From: Actinomycetes bacterium
GTDB lineage: Bacteria > Actinomycetota > Acidimicrobiia > Acidimicrobiales > Acidimicrobiaceae
Assembly: GCA_021785005.1 (NCBI GenBank)
Contig: JAJYGT010000092.1
Coordinates: 1 to 32,517, forward strand
Length of the DNA stretch: 32,517 bases
Direction of reading: 5' to 3'
The translations under genes and the position numbers were made by a program. Shown here piece by piece: positions 8,499 to 17,214 of this stretch; position 1 is the first letter of the stretch, and every line of letters starts with the position of its first letter. The notes under the pieces are model-generated. The model searched no databases and was not told where the DNA came from. It saw only the letters and a program-made list of their open reading frames with translations.

Positions 8499-9017
8499 TT
8501 ATCTGCCAATCGAGTTATGTCCAAGGGCATCACAGTATTTTGATATCCTTTGGCCAATAAATTCGTGATCGTAATCACCCATATAGAACCGTGAAAGCAA
8601 AAAAGGCCTGCCAAGTACTGCGCTTGCTGCTCGTTCACTAAGTTCTGCTAGCGGAACCAGCACAAATAACCGTTCTTTAGCTCGAGGATGGGGAAGGGTA
8701 AGCCTTGGTGTATCGAGCGTGATTTCAGGTGAATATACGAGATCTATATCGAGCGTTCGGGGAGCATTTGGGTAAGGTCGTAATCTCTGGGCCTGATCCT
8801 CAATATAATTCGCGTTTTGCAAGATCTCCATTGGATCAAGTTGGGTATCTATTTCCACAATGAGGTTCAAAAAATCTTGCGATCCTACCTCCATCTCCAC
8901 AGCTGAAGTCAAGTACGTCGAAGAAACTTTCACAATGTCTTTAATCGAATCCAAAGCAAGGTTGAGACTTGCTTTCTTGTCGCCAATGTTCGATCCAATG
9001 CTTAGGTAATAAATCAT
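8499..9017 (-). CDS. folK: 2-amino-4-hydroxy-6-hydroxymethyldihydropteridine pyrophosphokinase
   Basis: HPPK transfers pyrophosphate from ATP to 6-hydroxymethyl-7,8-dihydropterin in folate synthesis. Signature features in 172 aa are SIGSNIGDKKASLNLAL at the N terminus, the pterin and metal site RTLDIDLVYSPEI, and LPHPRAKERLFVLVPLAEL. The start codon overlaps the folB stop as ATGA, so translation is probably coupled. The C-terminal tail after about residue 135 (LGRPFLLSRFYMGDYDHEF) has no motif I recognise. Confidence 0.95.
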   Translation of the reverse strand: MIYYLSIGSNIGDKKASLNLALDSIKDIVKVSSTYLTSAVEMEVGSQDFLNLIVEIDTQLDPMEILQNANYIEDQAQRLRPYPNAPRTLDIDLVYSPEITLDTPRLTLPHPRAKERLFVLVPLAELSERAASAVLGRPFLLSRFYMGDYDHEFIGQRISKYCDALGHNSIGR

Positions 9018-9394
9018 TTAGTCTGTGATAGCCGATCTAGGCTTATCTCAACTGCTGCATAAGCCACATCGTAGGGCATCGGTGGCTTCATCTTCTTGAC
9101 CTTGACGAATATCTTCGACACTACGGAAAACCCCAATGCTACTAGTGCGATTTGATACGCCAAAGACTCTATAAGATCGAAACAGGTCTCTTGTACCAGG
9201 CTGTGTATTTGTTTAGAAAGTGCAGAATAGTCTATAGTGTCACCCACTCGGTCACTCGCGCAAGCGAGTGACCCGTCTATTGTAGCGCGTAGCGTAATAC
9301 GAAATTCCTGTGAGAGTTGCTTCTCTTTTTCTAGGACTCCGTGTCGAGCCCAAACTACCAAATCTTTAATTTCAATTACCGATTCCAATGCCAT
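9014..9394 (-). CDS. folB: Dihydroneopterin aldolase
   Basis: It converts 7,8-dihydroneopterin to 6-hydroxymethyl-7,8-dihydropterin and glycolaldehyde. The protein has the family pattern IEIKDLVVWARHGVLEKEK, TIDYSALSKQIHSLV, LIESLAYQIA with the conserved Glu, and VKVKKMKPPMP near the end. I prefer the ATG at 9394 (126 aa), which has AGGTG nine bases upstream, over an in-frame GTG at 9406 without such a site. Position between folP and folK and the ATGA overlap with folK support the role. Confidence 0.94.
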   Translation of the reverse strand: MALESVIEIKDLVVWARHGVLEKEKQLSQEFRITLRATIDGSLACASDRVGDTIDYSALSKQIHSLVQETCFDLIESLAYQIALVALGFSVVSKIFVKVKKMKPPMPYDVAYAAVEISLDRLSQTK

Positions 9395-9458
9395 CTTTGC
9401 TAACACCTACCGTAAAACACTGCTTCAAGAGCACCCAGGACGATATAATTTGCAGTTG

Positions 9459-10244
9459 TCACCCAAGCAATGAACAATACTGCGAGACTTCTTTCACATC
9501 ATGAACACGCATTGCAGTAACCCCGTGCGCATAGCACCATGCCGCCGTAGCCAAGGATCCCTCCATTCGATCCTTGGGAACAGGGACGGTACCCTCACGT
9601 AGAAAAGCTAATTTACCGATAAAAGTCTTTCGTGAAGTTCCAACTAGAACAGGGTACCCAATTTCCACAATCTTATTTACCGATGCCAAAAGTTCCAAGT
9701 TATGCTCGAAACTCTTTCCAAATCCGATGCCCGGATCCAACCAAACTTCAGAAATTCCCAAAGAATTGGCCCAGTCCGCGCGGTTACGTAAAAACTGCGC
9801 AACTTCTGTAACAACATCTTCATAGTGTGGCCTTTGCTGCATATCAAATGGAACGCCCTGCATGTGCATCGCCACCCATCCGACACCATTCGACGCTGCA
9901 ACTTCGGCCAAAGATGCAGATATATCGTTAATCAACGTGGCGCCAGCCTCGACCGCGAGCTGTGCAACCCGAGGTTTTGTGGTGTCGACCGAAACCCGAA
10001 TATTTGGGCTTAGCGCACGAATAACTGGAATTACGCGCCGTAACTCTTCGTCTTGATCAATTGAAAGTGCTCCGGGTCGGGTAGATTCACCCCCAACGTC
10101 AACAATTTGCGCCCCCAATTGCGCGAATAGTTCCCCTTGTGCTATCGCATCGTTGATATCAAAGGTGTCACCCCCATCGGAAAACGAATCTGGAGTCACA
10201 TTTATGACTCCCATGATTCGCGGTTCTCGCGCTTTAGAACACAT
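9459..10244 (-). CDS. folP: Dihydropteroate synthase
   Basis: It joins para-aminobenzoate to hydroxymethyldihydropterin pyrophosphate and is the sulfonamide target. The TIM-barrel motifs IMGVINVTPDSFSDGG, VDVGGESTRPGA, VDTTKPRVA, INDISA, DPGIGFGKS and GTSRKTFIGK are all present and in order. The frame opens at a TTG (10271), but an ATG at 10244 has TAGGAG eight bases upstream, so I use it (261 aa). This cuts the overlap with folE to 11 bp. All catalytic regions appear intact. Confidence 0.96.
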   Translation of the reverse strand: MCSKAREPRIMGVINVTPDSFSDGGDTFDINDAIAQGELFAQLGAQIVDVGGESTRPGALSIDQDEELRRVIPVIRALSPNIRVSVDTTKPRVAQLAVEAGATLINDISASLAEVAASNGVGWVAMHMQGVPFDMQQRPHYEDVVTEVAQFLRNRADWANSLGISEVWLDPGIGFGKSFEHNLELLASVNKIVEIGYPVLVGTSRKTFIGKLAFLREGTVPVPKDRMEGSLATAAWCYAHGVTAMRVHDVKEVSQYCSLLG

Positions 10245-10845
10245 CACCGCATCTCCTATCTGTTGTTCCAAGCAAACTCGAATCTCTTCGATTAAGGAGT
10301 GCTAGTGCTTGGTTGGCCATCTCGTGGCTTTCCCGAAATACTCCAGTCCGTGACACCGTCACCAGGCGCGAGCTTATATTCTTACGATCTTTCATTGTCA
10401 TGCAAAGATGTTCAGCTTGAACGACTACATAACTACCTTTAGATTGCAATCCTCGGTCTATCGCATCAGAAATATCGGTAGTAAGTCTTTCTTGCACTTG
10501 AAGACGCTTGGATACGACCTCAACCACTTCGCCAAGCTTGGAAGCGCCGGCGACGTACCCCGTGGAGCCTGGTAGATAGGCTAAATCTACACTTCCGTAG
10601 AACGGAAGAAAATGATGCTCACACATAGAGTAAAAAGGTATCGCTAAAAGGGCAACCATCTCGTGATGACCAACCGAAAATCCACCATCAAGAGTCTCAG
10701 CGGCATCTATACCATGCCCGCTTAACAGGTCTTCCCAGAGACGCGTTAATCTCAGCGCAGTTGTCTTTTTGCCTTCTTCATCGCAGTCTATCTCAAGCGC
10801 ATTCAAGAGATTAAACATTATCTTTTGTGTTAGTTCAAAGTTCAT
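10234..10845 (-). CDS. folE: GTP cyclohydrolase I
   Basis: This is the first enzyme of folate synthesis, converting GTP to 7,8-dihydroneopterin triphosphate. The 203-aa protein has the zinc ligands in SMCEHHFLPF (Cys75, His78) and AEHLCMTM (Cys147), with YVAGASKLGEVVEVVSKRLQ and QERLTTDI between them. A tail of about 30 residues follows the usual end of the domain and overlaps folP. The ATG has TAGG about five bases upstream. It opens the folate block folE-folP-folB-folK. Upstream is a 276-bp gap with tandem repeats where ftsH lies in relatives. Confidence 0.96.
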   Translation of the reverse strand: MNFELTQKIMFNLLNALEIDCDEEGKKTTALRLTRLWEDLLSGHGIDAAETLDGGFSVGHHEMVALLAIPFYSMCEHHFLPFYGSVDLAYLPGSTGYVAGASKLGEVVEVVSKRLQVQERLTTDISDAIDRGLQSKGSYVVVQAEHLCMTMKDRKNISSRLVTVSRTGVFRESHEMANQALALLNRRDSSLLGTTDRRCGDVF

Positions 10846-10983
10846 ACATACCTAGAATTAGCTGGGCACAACAGTTTGGACAAATAACATTTCCTACAGG
10901 CAATTGCACTTTTAGACACGTGCAGCTCATCGGTCGTGAAGCAATCCAGATCTCTAGGCGTAATCACCGCAATCGACACCGGA

Positions 10984-11058
10984 ATTCAACCTCGTACGAT
11001 TCAACCTCGTACGATTCAACCTCGTACGATTCAACCTCGTACGATTCGACCTCAACCG
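10984..11058. repeat. 15-bp tandem repeat, four perfect copies and one degenerate
   Basis: The unit ATTCAACCTCGTACG starts at 10984, 10999, 11014 and 11029 without a mismatch; a fifth copy (11044-11058) has drifted. Each perfect unit contains the palindrome CGTACG. It lies between hpt and folE, upstream of folE. The unit is a multiple of three, so a spurious plus-strand frame crosses it, but no gene is supported. Confidence 0.93.
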
Positions 11059-11121
11059 TAAAATAACCTAAAGCGCTCGCGCCCAAAAAACATACATATC
11101 CGTGTTAAAAAGCTATACCAA

Positions 11122-11700
11122 TTAGGCATTTTCATCGTAAACCGAAATGTAAGACAGGTTCCGATATCGTTCCGCCGCGTCTAAACCATATCCCACAACG
11201 AATTCTTGTGGTATCTTAAAACCGATGTAGCCGATCTCCAATTCTTCAAGATCTACGCCATCTTTTACCAAAAGTGCGCACACCGCTAAGGACGCCGGAC
11301 TACGAAATTTAAGATTTCGAATGAGGTACGATAGCGTCAAACCCGAATCAATAATATCTTCGACGATAATCACATCTCGACCGGTTAGATCAAGGTCGAG
11401 ATCCTTCAGAATTCTCACTACACCAGAAGTTCTGGTCGCAGAACCGTAAGATGATACTGCCATAAAATCCACTTCGACCGGCACGGATATTGCGCGCGCC
11501 AAGTCTGCCATGAACAGAAACGCTCCCTTTAATACACCGATTAGCAAAAGGTTCTTGCCAAAGTAATCGTCTGAAATTTCCTTTGCAAGACTTTGGACTC
11601 TCGTATTTAATTCCGCTTCCGAAATAACCGTACGTACTAACTTTGGGTCACTGTTTGCCCATGCATTTGCGCCCGTTACCACTTGTTCCATATCGGACAT
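11122..11700 (-). CDS. hpt: Hypoxanthine phosphoribosyltransferase
   Basis: It salvages hypoxanthine (and usually guanine) to IMP or GMP using PRPP. The 192-aa protein has LLIGVLKGAFLFMADL at the N-terminal PPi loop, VDFMAVSSYG, the PRPP-binding loop VIIVEDIIDSGLTL, and the purine-contacting VGYGLDAAERYRNL close to the end. The ATG has AAAGG six bases upstream. It follows tilS by 95 bp, the usual actinobacterial pair. Confidence 0.96.
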   Translation of the reverse strand: MSDMEQVVTGANAWANSDPKLVRTVISEAELNTRVQSLAKEISDDYFGKNLLLIGVLKGAFLFMADLARAISVPVEVDFMAVSSYGSATRTSGVVRILKDLDLDLTGRDVIIVEDIIDSGLTLSYLIRNLKFRSPASLAVCALLVKDGVDLEELEIGYIGFKIPQEFVVGYGLDAAERYRNLSYISVYDENA

Positions 11701-11795
11701 AATTTGCCTTTTGACTATCTTTTCAAACTCAGACGCGCGCGTTGTAAACCTTCGTTTACCATAAGAGCGCGATTATAGCCTATGCCATTAAAAAT

Positions 11796-12764
11796 TCAAA
11801 GTTGTCTGTAGGTAATTACATTACGTCTGCAAACAATATCGACGTTACCAGCTAGCTGGAATCGAAAGTTACCCGAACCCTCAATATAGTTCGACAATGT
11901 CGTCAATCCACTATGTGACGGCGGGTATCCGGTCAATTTAGAAATGACCTGACGCAGAGCTCGCAAGCGAAGCACGGCGTCGCAATCGCGCAATTCTTTA
12001 CGGTCAAGCGGATCCACTTTAGACGCCAATTCATCCAAATACCTGTCTTCCGTGCCAAGCAAGTTCGACGTTCGAGAAAGCAAAGGAGTGATTTCTCGCT
12101 GCGAGATTTCATTGAGAACGGGTAACAGGTAATGTCGTACTCTATTTCGCAGAAAATCATCGCTGGCATTAGATTCATCGTGAATTGGATCCAACGCCAG
12201 AGCATTACATATACCGACTGTCAGTGACCTACGAAGAAAAAGTATTGGTTTGGCGTGACTTGGCCTCATTGCTGCTAGACCGGACGGTCCCGCACCTCTC
12301 ATCAAATTTATCAGAAACGTCTCCGCCTGGTCATCCATGGTATGTCCGGTAGCTACCCCGGTTGGAAAACTTTTCCGACGTGCAGTTCGGGCGCGAGCTT
12401 CCAGGTTCGGCCCTGGAGCAATTCTCTGTGTTACCAATTCAAATTTAGCACCAATGGCCTGCGCAAACTCTTCAACTTCTTTCGCTTCTCGAGCTGAGCT
12501 GTCACGTATCTCATGATCAAAATGCCAGATTCGAACGCGTTGCCCTGAAGCTATACTCAGTAACGCTAACGCTAGCGAGTCGGGACCACCGGAGACTGCT
12601 ACTTCATAATATCGATCAACTTCATGGTCTGCAATCTGGGGAAAACAGCATCGCAAAAGGATTTTGTCAATCGGTTCTAGCGACGTCGAAACCGCAAAAC
12701 GTATTGAATTGCTACTTAAAACTTTCGTATTTTTCGAAATGATACTCATATATTTGACTTGCAC
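11796..12764 (-). CDS. tilS: tRNA(Ile)-lysidine synthase
   Basis: It converts C34 of tRNA-Ile(CAU) to lysidine, allowing AUA decoding. The PP-loop motif SGGPDS is at 58-63, followed by IWHFDHEIRDSS, ATGHTMDDQAETFLINLMRGAG and the substrate region NASDDFLRNRVRHYLLP. At 322 aa it is a short form with a modest C-terminal domain. The start is GTG at 12764; an in-frame ATG at 12749 is an alternative, and neither has a well-placed ribosome-binding site. It sits between the DUF2342 protease and hpt, as in mycobacteria. Confidence 0.94.
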   Translation of the reverse strand: MQVKYMSIISKNTKVLSSNSIRFAVSTSLEPIDKILLRCCFPQIADHEVDRYYEVAVSGGPDSLALALLSIASGQRVRIWHFDHEIRDSSAREAKEVEEFAQAIGAKFELVTQRIAPGPNLEARARTARRKSFPTGVATGHTMDDQAETFLINLMRGAGPSGLAAMRPSHAKPILFLRRSLTVGICNALALDPIHDESNASDDFLRNRVRHYLLPVLNEISQREITPLLSRTSNLLGTEDRYLDELASKVDPLDRKELRDCDAVLRLRALRQVISKLTGYPPSHSGLTTLSNYIEGSGNFRFQLAGNVDIVCRRNVITYRQL

Positions 12765-12866
12765 TTAGCATTAACGGCTCCACATGCTAATTCATTGCAT
12801 TTTACAAGCGTATGTGATCCGTCTGACGCTTAACAAAACCAAAAACGCCCTAAGTGTTATAAAGAT

Positions 12867-13922
12867 CTAAGCTCGTGCGAAAACTCGATCCAACCAAGTC
12901 TGGGGAGTAATAATCTCGTCTAAATCAGGAACATTTTCGCTCGCTTCGAACAACTTCACTAGAGCATCGGGACCACCATCGCGCTCTATTACCTCTAAAA
13001 ATTGTCTACCTTGTTCGTATTGGCGAATCTTGGCATCGAATCCATACAACTGTGAAATCAGTTTCGTGATGACGTTTGGGGACTCTCGACGGCGGTGCAA
13101 AACTTCCTCAAAGCGATCGGCCTCGGTAATAACATCCACCGCAGCTCTTGACATAATCAAGTCGCCGTGACCTTCTAGAACGCTCATCAATCCTCCCAGA
13201 CGAGAAAGCACTTTACGTTGTTCGTCGTTTACGAACAGTCCAGCTAAGCCAGCCTCTCTCATAGGATTACGCCCATCACGCAGCTCTTCCACAATGCGGG
13301 TAATCGCGTCAAAAATATCCGCTGGACCCACATTCATGCCGAGGATGAGACTTGAGACCAAACCGGTGTAAAATTCCTGCATCCACGGAACAGCCTCAAA
13401 CTGTAGTTTGTGCGTTAACTCGTGAAGAAGGACCCATCGTTCGAACTGAGACTTTGGGAAGCCGAACTTCTCCTCAAGATTTAAAATGTTCGCGCCCACC
13501 ATGTATATCGGCGCTGGCTGATCGGAAGTCGGACTTGAATTTACAAACAGGGCAGCATCGTACTGACCGAGTACCCTTCGCGACATCCAGGCAAATAAAA
13601 GACCGAATTGAACTGCACCCGCCTGAGCGCCAATGACCGATAACGGACCTACGAAGTTATTAGCCATCTTGTCGATTAGAGGGTCCATCAAGGACGACAT
13701 CGATTGCACGTTGGCTTCAACCCATTGTTGGCGCGATGTACATTGAACACCTATATTTTTTGCACTAAGCCTCAATCCACTCGCCTCTTGCACGAGTTCG
13801 AGAGCTTCAGGAGCAAACTTGGTTAGCGATTCCTCCATCTTGTTAGAAGCAACCCGATCTTCTTTGGGGAAGGTCGAAATGACTCCCTTCGCAACCCTGG
13901 TCGCAGTGTTCCATGCAATCAC
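12867..13922 (-). CDS. DUF2342 zincin-like metalloprotease
   Basis: This 351-aa protein belongs to the actinobacterial zinc-dependent metalloprotease family (DUF2342), whose substrate is not known and which has been annotated as associated with coenzyme F420 synthesis. The zinc site HELTH is at 167-171 (WVLLHELTHKLQFEAVPWM), and the downstream VLEGHGDLIM probably supplies a further ligand. No signal peptide or transmembrane segment is visible. The start is GTG at 13922 with GGAGG seven bases upstream, and the N terminus IAWNTATRVAKG matches the family opening. Location directly before tilS-hpt is conserved in mycobacteria. Confidence 0.86.
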   Translation of the reverse strand: MIAWNTATRVAKGVISTFPKEDRVASNKMEESLTKFAPEALELVQEASGLRLSAKNIGVQCTSRQQWVEANVQSMSSLMDPLIDKMANNFVGPLSVIGAQAGAVQFGLLFAWMSRRVLGQYDAALFVNSSPTSDQPAPIYMVGANILNLEEKFGFPKSQFERWVLLHELTHKLQFEAVPWMQEFYTGLVSSLILGMNVGPADIFDAITRIVEELRDGRNPMREAGLAGLFVNDEQRKVLSRLGGLMSVLEGHGDLIMSRAAVDVITEADRFEEVLHRRRESPNVITKLISQLYGFDAKIRQYEQGRQFLEVIERDGGPDALVKLFEASENVPDLDEIITPQTWLDRVFARA

Positions 13923-13957
13923 CGATAAGCCTCCAAGCCTTTATAATTCCCACAGTA

Positions 13958-14152
13958 TCAGGAGATTTTGCGTCCCCGCGTCCTAGGCACCGTCAAAGGC
14001 TGATGGGTATAACAATATTTTCCGCTGTTATATATCGACAACTGCGTTGCACAATTTGGTTCTTTACAAACCCTGTCTTTTGGATAAGCTTTCGATGGAC
14101 GCGACAGCCCACTTACGCGCGCACCACCTACGGCTTCAGTTCTGTTTAGCAT
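13958..14152 (-). CDS. Small putative zinc-ribbon protein
   Basis: This 64-aa basic protein has the pattern Cys29-x4-Cys34-x12-Cys47-x2-His50 within RVCKEPNCATQLSIYNSGKY and the residues after it, which looks like a single zinc site. Short actinobacterial proteins with a similar CxTxLSxYN...CxxH motif exist, from memory. It starts with ATG, has only a weak GTGAG upstream, and fits the 236-bp gap between rsrA and the metalloprotease gene on the same strand. The cysteine spacing and position are the evidence that it is real. Function unknown; nucleic-acid binding is a guess. Confidence 0.62.
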   Translation of the reverse strand: MLNRTEAVGGARVSGLSRPSKAYPKDRVCKEPNCATQLSIYNSGKYCYTHQPLTVPRTRGRKIS

Positions 14153-14198
14153 ATTAGCACTAACTCACGTTCAACTGAAATATTCCAATAATGAACGG

Positions 14199-14459
14199 CT
14201 AAATACGACGCTCCATCTCAATCAGTTGAGAGATCTTCACGCGTAACACCTCTGGAACGCGATCACGAAGGCGATTTGCCACCATCTGACGAAGCTCTGT
14301 CTCAAACTCATATGCTTCAAGACAAGGCGAACAATCGTCTAGATGCAAACGAATTTTTTGTCTCCGCTCATCTGTCAATTCGCCATCGAGAAACGAGTAA
14401 AGTCGCGCCAATACTTCTTGACACTCCAAGGAGCCTTTCGCATGATGGTTATTTCCCAC
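14199..14459 (-). CDS. rsrA: Zinc-containing anti-sigma factor, RsrA type
   Basis: It binds and silences the SigR/SigH-type sigma factor encoded just upstream, and in known relatives releases it when cysteine thiols are oxidised. The 86-aa protein contains the ZAS motif HLDDCSPC (His39, Cys43, Cys46) plus an N-terminal Cys13, the same arrangement as in RsrA of Streptomyces. The start is GTG, overlapping the sigma gene end by 11 bp, so translation is probably coupled. The redox role is inferred from the conserved residues. Confidence 0.88.
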   Translation of the reverse strand: MGNNHHAKGSLECQEVLARLYSFLDGELTDERRQKIRLHLDDCSPCLEAYEFETELRQMVANRLRDRVPEVLRVKISQLIEMERRI

Positions 14460-15024
14460 GTCGACCAGCTACCAATCCTCGATTCGTTCCAAGCTCATAC
14501 AACGCTTTTTGTAATGCTTTTCTTCCCCGATGTAAACGTGACATTACTGTACCTATCGGAACATCCATGATATCAGCTATTTCCTTATACGAAAAACCCT
14601 CGACATCGCTCAGCAAGACGGCGAGGCGAAATTGTTCAGGTAGCGCTTCAACGGCTGATTTCACATCATCGTCGGTAAAAGAGTCAAGTACCTCTTCCTC
14701 AGCGGATCGACCTGCGGTTGCTGCTTCAAGCCCGCCCAAGCGTCTGTATAGATAAAGATCTTCAACCTCTTCAAGATCACTCTCTTCGGGGCGACGCTTC
14801 TTCGCACGATAAGAATTTATAAATGTATTGGTCAAAATACGATATAGCCACGCTTTTAGGTTTGTTCCCTCTTGGAATGAACCATACCCACGGTAGGCCT
14901 TTAAATACGTCTCTTGTACTAGGTCTTCTGCTTCCGCAGCGTTTCTGGTCATTCTTAGGGCTGCGGAAAATAAGGCATCGAGGAATCCCATTGCGTCATC
15001 TGCGAATTTGCTTTGTTCGGCCAT
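14449..15024 (-). CDS. sigR: ECF sigma factor, SigR/SigH-like
   Basis: This group IV sigma factor probably directs the thiol-oxidative stress response. Region 2 is visible in [32 protein letters not shown] and [20 protein letters not shown], and region 4 in [45 protein letters not shown]. The ATG at 15024 is nine bases from AGGG; a second ATG two codons upstream is too close to it. The adjacent RsrA-type anti-sigma gene defines the subgroup. I did not find a convincing GGAAT-N18-GTT autoregulatory promoter upstream. Confidence 0.9.
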   Translation of the reverse strand: MAEQSKFADDAMGFLDALFSAALRMTRNAAEAEDLVQETYLKAYRGYGSFQEGTNLKAWLYRILTNTFINSYRAKKRRPEESDLEEVEDLYLYRRLGGLEAATAGRSAEEEVLDSFTDDDVKSAVEALPEQFRLAVLLSDVEGFSYKEIADIMDVPIGTVMSRLHRGRKALQKALYELGTNRGLVAGRRGK

Positions 15025-15030
15025 GAACAT

Positions 15031-15220
15031 TTACCCTAAAACTAAAACATAGGAAATCACTGTTAATAGCAACACAAGGGCTGACTATCGATGACACCAT
15101 TACGATATTGAAAGATACTTTTAGAACCTAGTGGAGCATCAGCGAAAATCTGCGCGATGTGATGGTCGTAACAAAAATACAAGAGCTACCCGACGCCTAA
15201 GCGTCACGCCATCCAAATCA
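15031..15220 (-). other. Intergenic region upstream of sigR with a short hairpin
   Basis: GACGC (15192-15196) and GCGTC (15201-15205) form a short stem just past the stop of the next upstream gene. On the minus strand a TATTTTT run follows about 15 bases later, so it is at best a weak terminator. The sigR promoter should also lie here. Confidence 0.3.
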
Positions 15221-15868
15221 TCACGTAGGTGGCAATGGTTTTGATTTTTCAATGTCGCTTAAAGTGCTACTTAGTGAATAAATAGCTTTATCTGCATCGC
15301 CGTGAAACAGGGCGAGTGCAATTTCCAAACGAGATTCCATCCACCCGTCTAGGGCCTCACCAACGGCAAACGTGGAAATTTTTTGACGATTTGAAACACC
15401 AACGCCAAGCAATCCATCATTGATGTGCGCACTAACAAGTTTGGCGAATAGGCATTCAACTGTCTTTCTAGTACCGACAAAAAGTATCCTTTGACTAGTT
15501 ATGATAAGTTGTCCTTTGTCTGTAGCTTCTGCGTGAGGCGGAGCTTGGACTACATGTCCCTTAGAAGCACCCACGTGCCATCGAATACTACGCCCATCCA
15601 AACTACCAATCGGGATAGAAACACCTGAATTACCACCGACATAATGTGGCCCTGTGCGAACCTGCTCCACTAGCGACGCATGATCGATGAATCCTATTAC
15701 CATTTCGCCAGCTTTTAAAACAATCCCCGGTACTTCAATACTCGACTTTTTAGTTTTGACAATTTCAAGCAATTCCAAGAGATCGTCGTGTTGTGACTTC
15801 CACTGAGACAGCTCCGATTGGTATTTCTCTTGCAATTTATGTTCTTTATGTTGCTCTAGCAGACCCAA
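15221..15868 (-). CDS. Hypothetical protein with a PH-like domain
   Basis: I cannot name this gene. The N-terminal 50 residues are charged and probably helical or coiled (EQHKEHKLQEKYQSELSQWK). From about residue 65 on there is a beta-rich region with GQLIITSQRILFVGTRKTVE and VGVSNRQKISTF, which resembles bacterial PH-like domains of actinobacterial proteins (LxxTNxRxxFxG and SNRQK). No signal peptide or membrane helix is seen. I prefer the TTG at 15868 with AGAGGG seven bases upstream (215 aa); an upstream in-frame TTG at 15889 lacks a ribosome-binding site and no ATG exists before residue 60. It lies alone between sigR and the accessory island. Confidence 0.6.
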   Translation of the reverse strand: MGLLEQHKEHKLQEKYQSELSQWKSQHDDLLELLEIVKTKKSSIEVPGIVLKAGEMVIGFIDHASLVEQVRTGPHYVGGNSGVSIPIGSLDGRSIRWHVGASKGHVVQAPPHAEATDKGQLIITSQRILFVGTRKTVECLFAKLVSAHINDGLLGVGVSNRQKISTFAVGEALDGWMESRLEIALALFHGDADKAIYSLSSTLSDIEKSKPLPPT

Positions 15869-15889
15869 GACACGTCCCTCTACCTTCAA

Positions 15890-17214
15890 ACCGCGATATC
15901 ACCGCGCACTAAAACAACTAGATTTTCGCATTTAGCTAATCTAAACCCACACTACGCTGCTTCGTTACTACCCATCTAGGCTGAAAGCTTAATCGCTGTT
16001 CCTCTAACAATCAAGCAAAGTATTTGCGTACTATGAGAAAAGGGGGAGCGATTCCAAAACTCCACGAAAACACCCGCCAGTCTCGATTCTTAAATATATT
16101 TTTACAAATTCGATCTGTACGTCTAAGTAATACACGCTATTTATCAAATTCAGAAAAACGTTTATACGACGTTGGGTAAATTGGTTGGGCGACATCGACG
16201 CATTTTACGGTTCACGCTCATGTTGCACTGACGACCAGCGTTTTACACCTAATTGGACGCGCACCACAACAGCGTTTTTAATTCTTAATTTGACGTCATT
16301 CCAGTAACTTCCTCGCTCTGTCGTGCTCAAGCAAATACAAGTTATCAAAAATCAAAAACCTAGGGAAATGGTTAGGTTTGTAAACTCGCCGATAGAGAAT
16401 CACGGCCGCGGTGCCCGCCCGCATTTAAGGCGTTGTGGTAATCCACATATCTACTTTTAGAAATAAACTACGAAGCAACGAGCGCATTATTAAAAATTTC
16501 TGCGCGGTGGCCTGCAATTTATTCCGAAAAATCACAACCCAAGAAGCATGCGAGCAAGGTGCCATCCTCGGTCGGTTACAAGATATCGCCAAGTTCACGA
16601 ACTATCATTCGATCCACTGTCGCAACCTCATAATCGAATGAACCGTCGGAAATTTGGCTAGCGTCATTTGGCTAGACGTGCAACTTTAGACTCGATTTCG
16701 TAAATAGCAAGGTCGTAACTATTTGCTTGTCGGTCCCGCATGCCTATGTCTAAAGAACAAAGTCGGTATTGCCAATTTCCATTTCCGGCCGTAGCTTCTT
16801 TTCATTCAATCCCTATGATATGCGCCACCGAAATTTCGTGCAGCGACGAAGCCGTACGTCTTGTCTTGTATTAAGCACAATTTTGTCCCAGGCGTAGCAC
16901 TCACTCCGGCGATGAGACCGTTTTGAATTACCAAGTTCTAATATAGGCCGACTGCGTTTTCTGCATTCGTTGACGTCTTGGAGCCACAAAATTATTTGGC
17001 GATATCAAACGATGTCGGTTTTCTTGTTCTGGTACTTTAGTCCTTGGTGCATGCGCACGATCTAAGGCCCAGTGATCCTTCGGATATCGTGGTCTATTAC
17101 AGGCAAAGACTCGTCGCCAACGCGCCTCGACCTCTTCGGGACAATGCCCGTGCAAGGCAACAATAATCAGCTAAACTCAAGGTCGAAGGTTTGCGCATCA
17201 CAAGGGAACAAACG
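15890..17214. other. 1.3-kb stretch without a supported gene
   Basis: Open frames here are short, lack ribosome-binding sites, and match no family I recognise, including a 75-codon minus-strand frame at 16928-17155 and a 68-codon plus-strand frame at 16435-16641. A 10-bp word ATTTGGCTAG occurs twice, at 16652 and 16666. The stretch marks the start of the accessory island and may be decayed mobile DNA, or may hold a non-coding RNA I cannot recognise. Confidence 0.5.

Noticed and set aside
10984-11058. Short CRISPR array
   Set aside because: The units are 15 bp and directly abut one another with no unique spacers, so this is a minisatellite.
10827-11066. Plus-strand gene with a YDSTS peptide repeat
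   Set aside because: The repeat peptide is only the translation of the 15-bp tandem DNA repeat. There is no ribosome-binding site, and the start lies inside folE on the opposite strand.
16928-17155. 75-codon minus-strand frame as a transposase fragment
   Set aside because: It is rich in Arg, Pro and His, but I cannot match it to any transposase family, and it has no ribosome-binding site.
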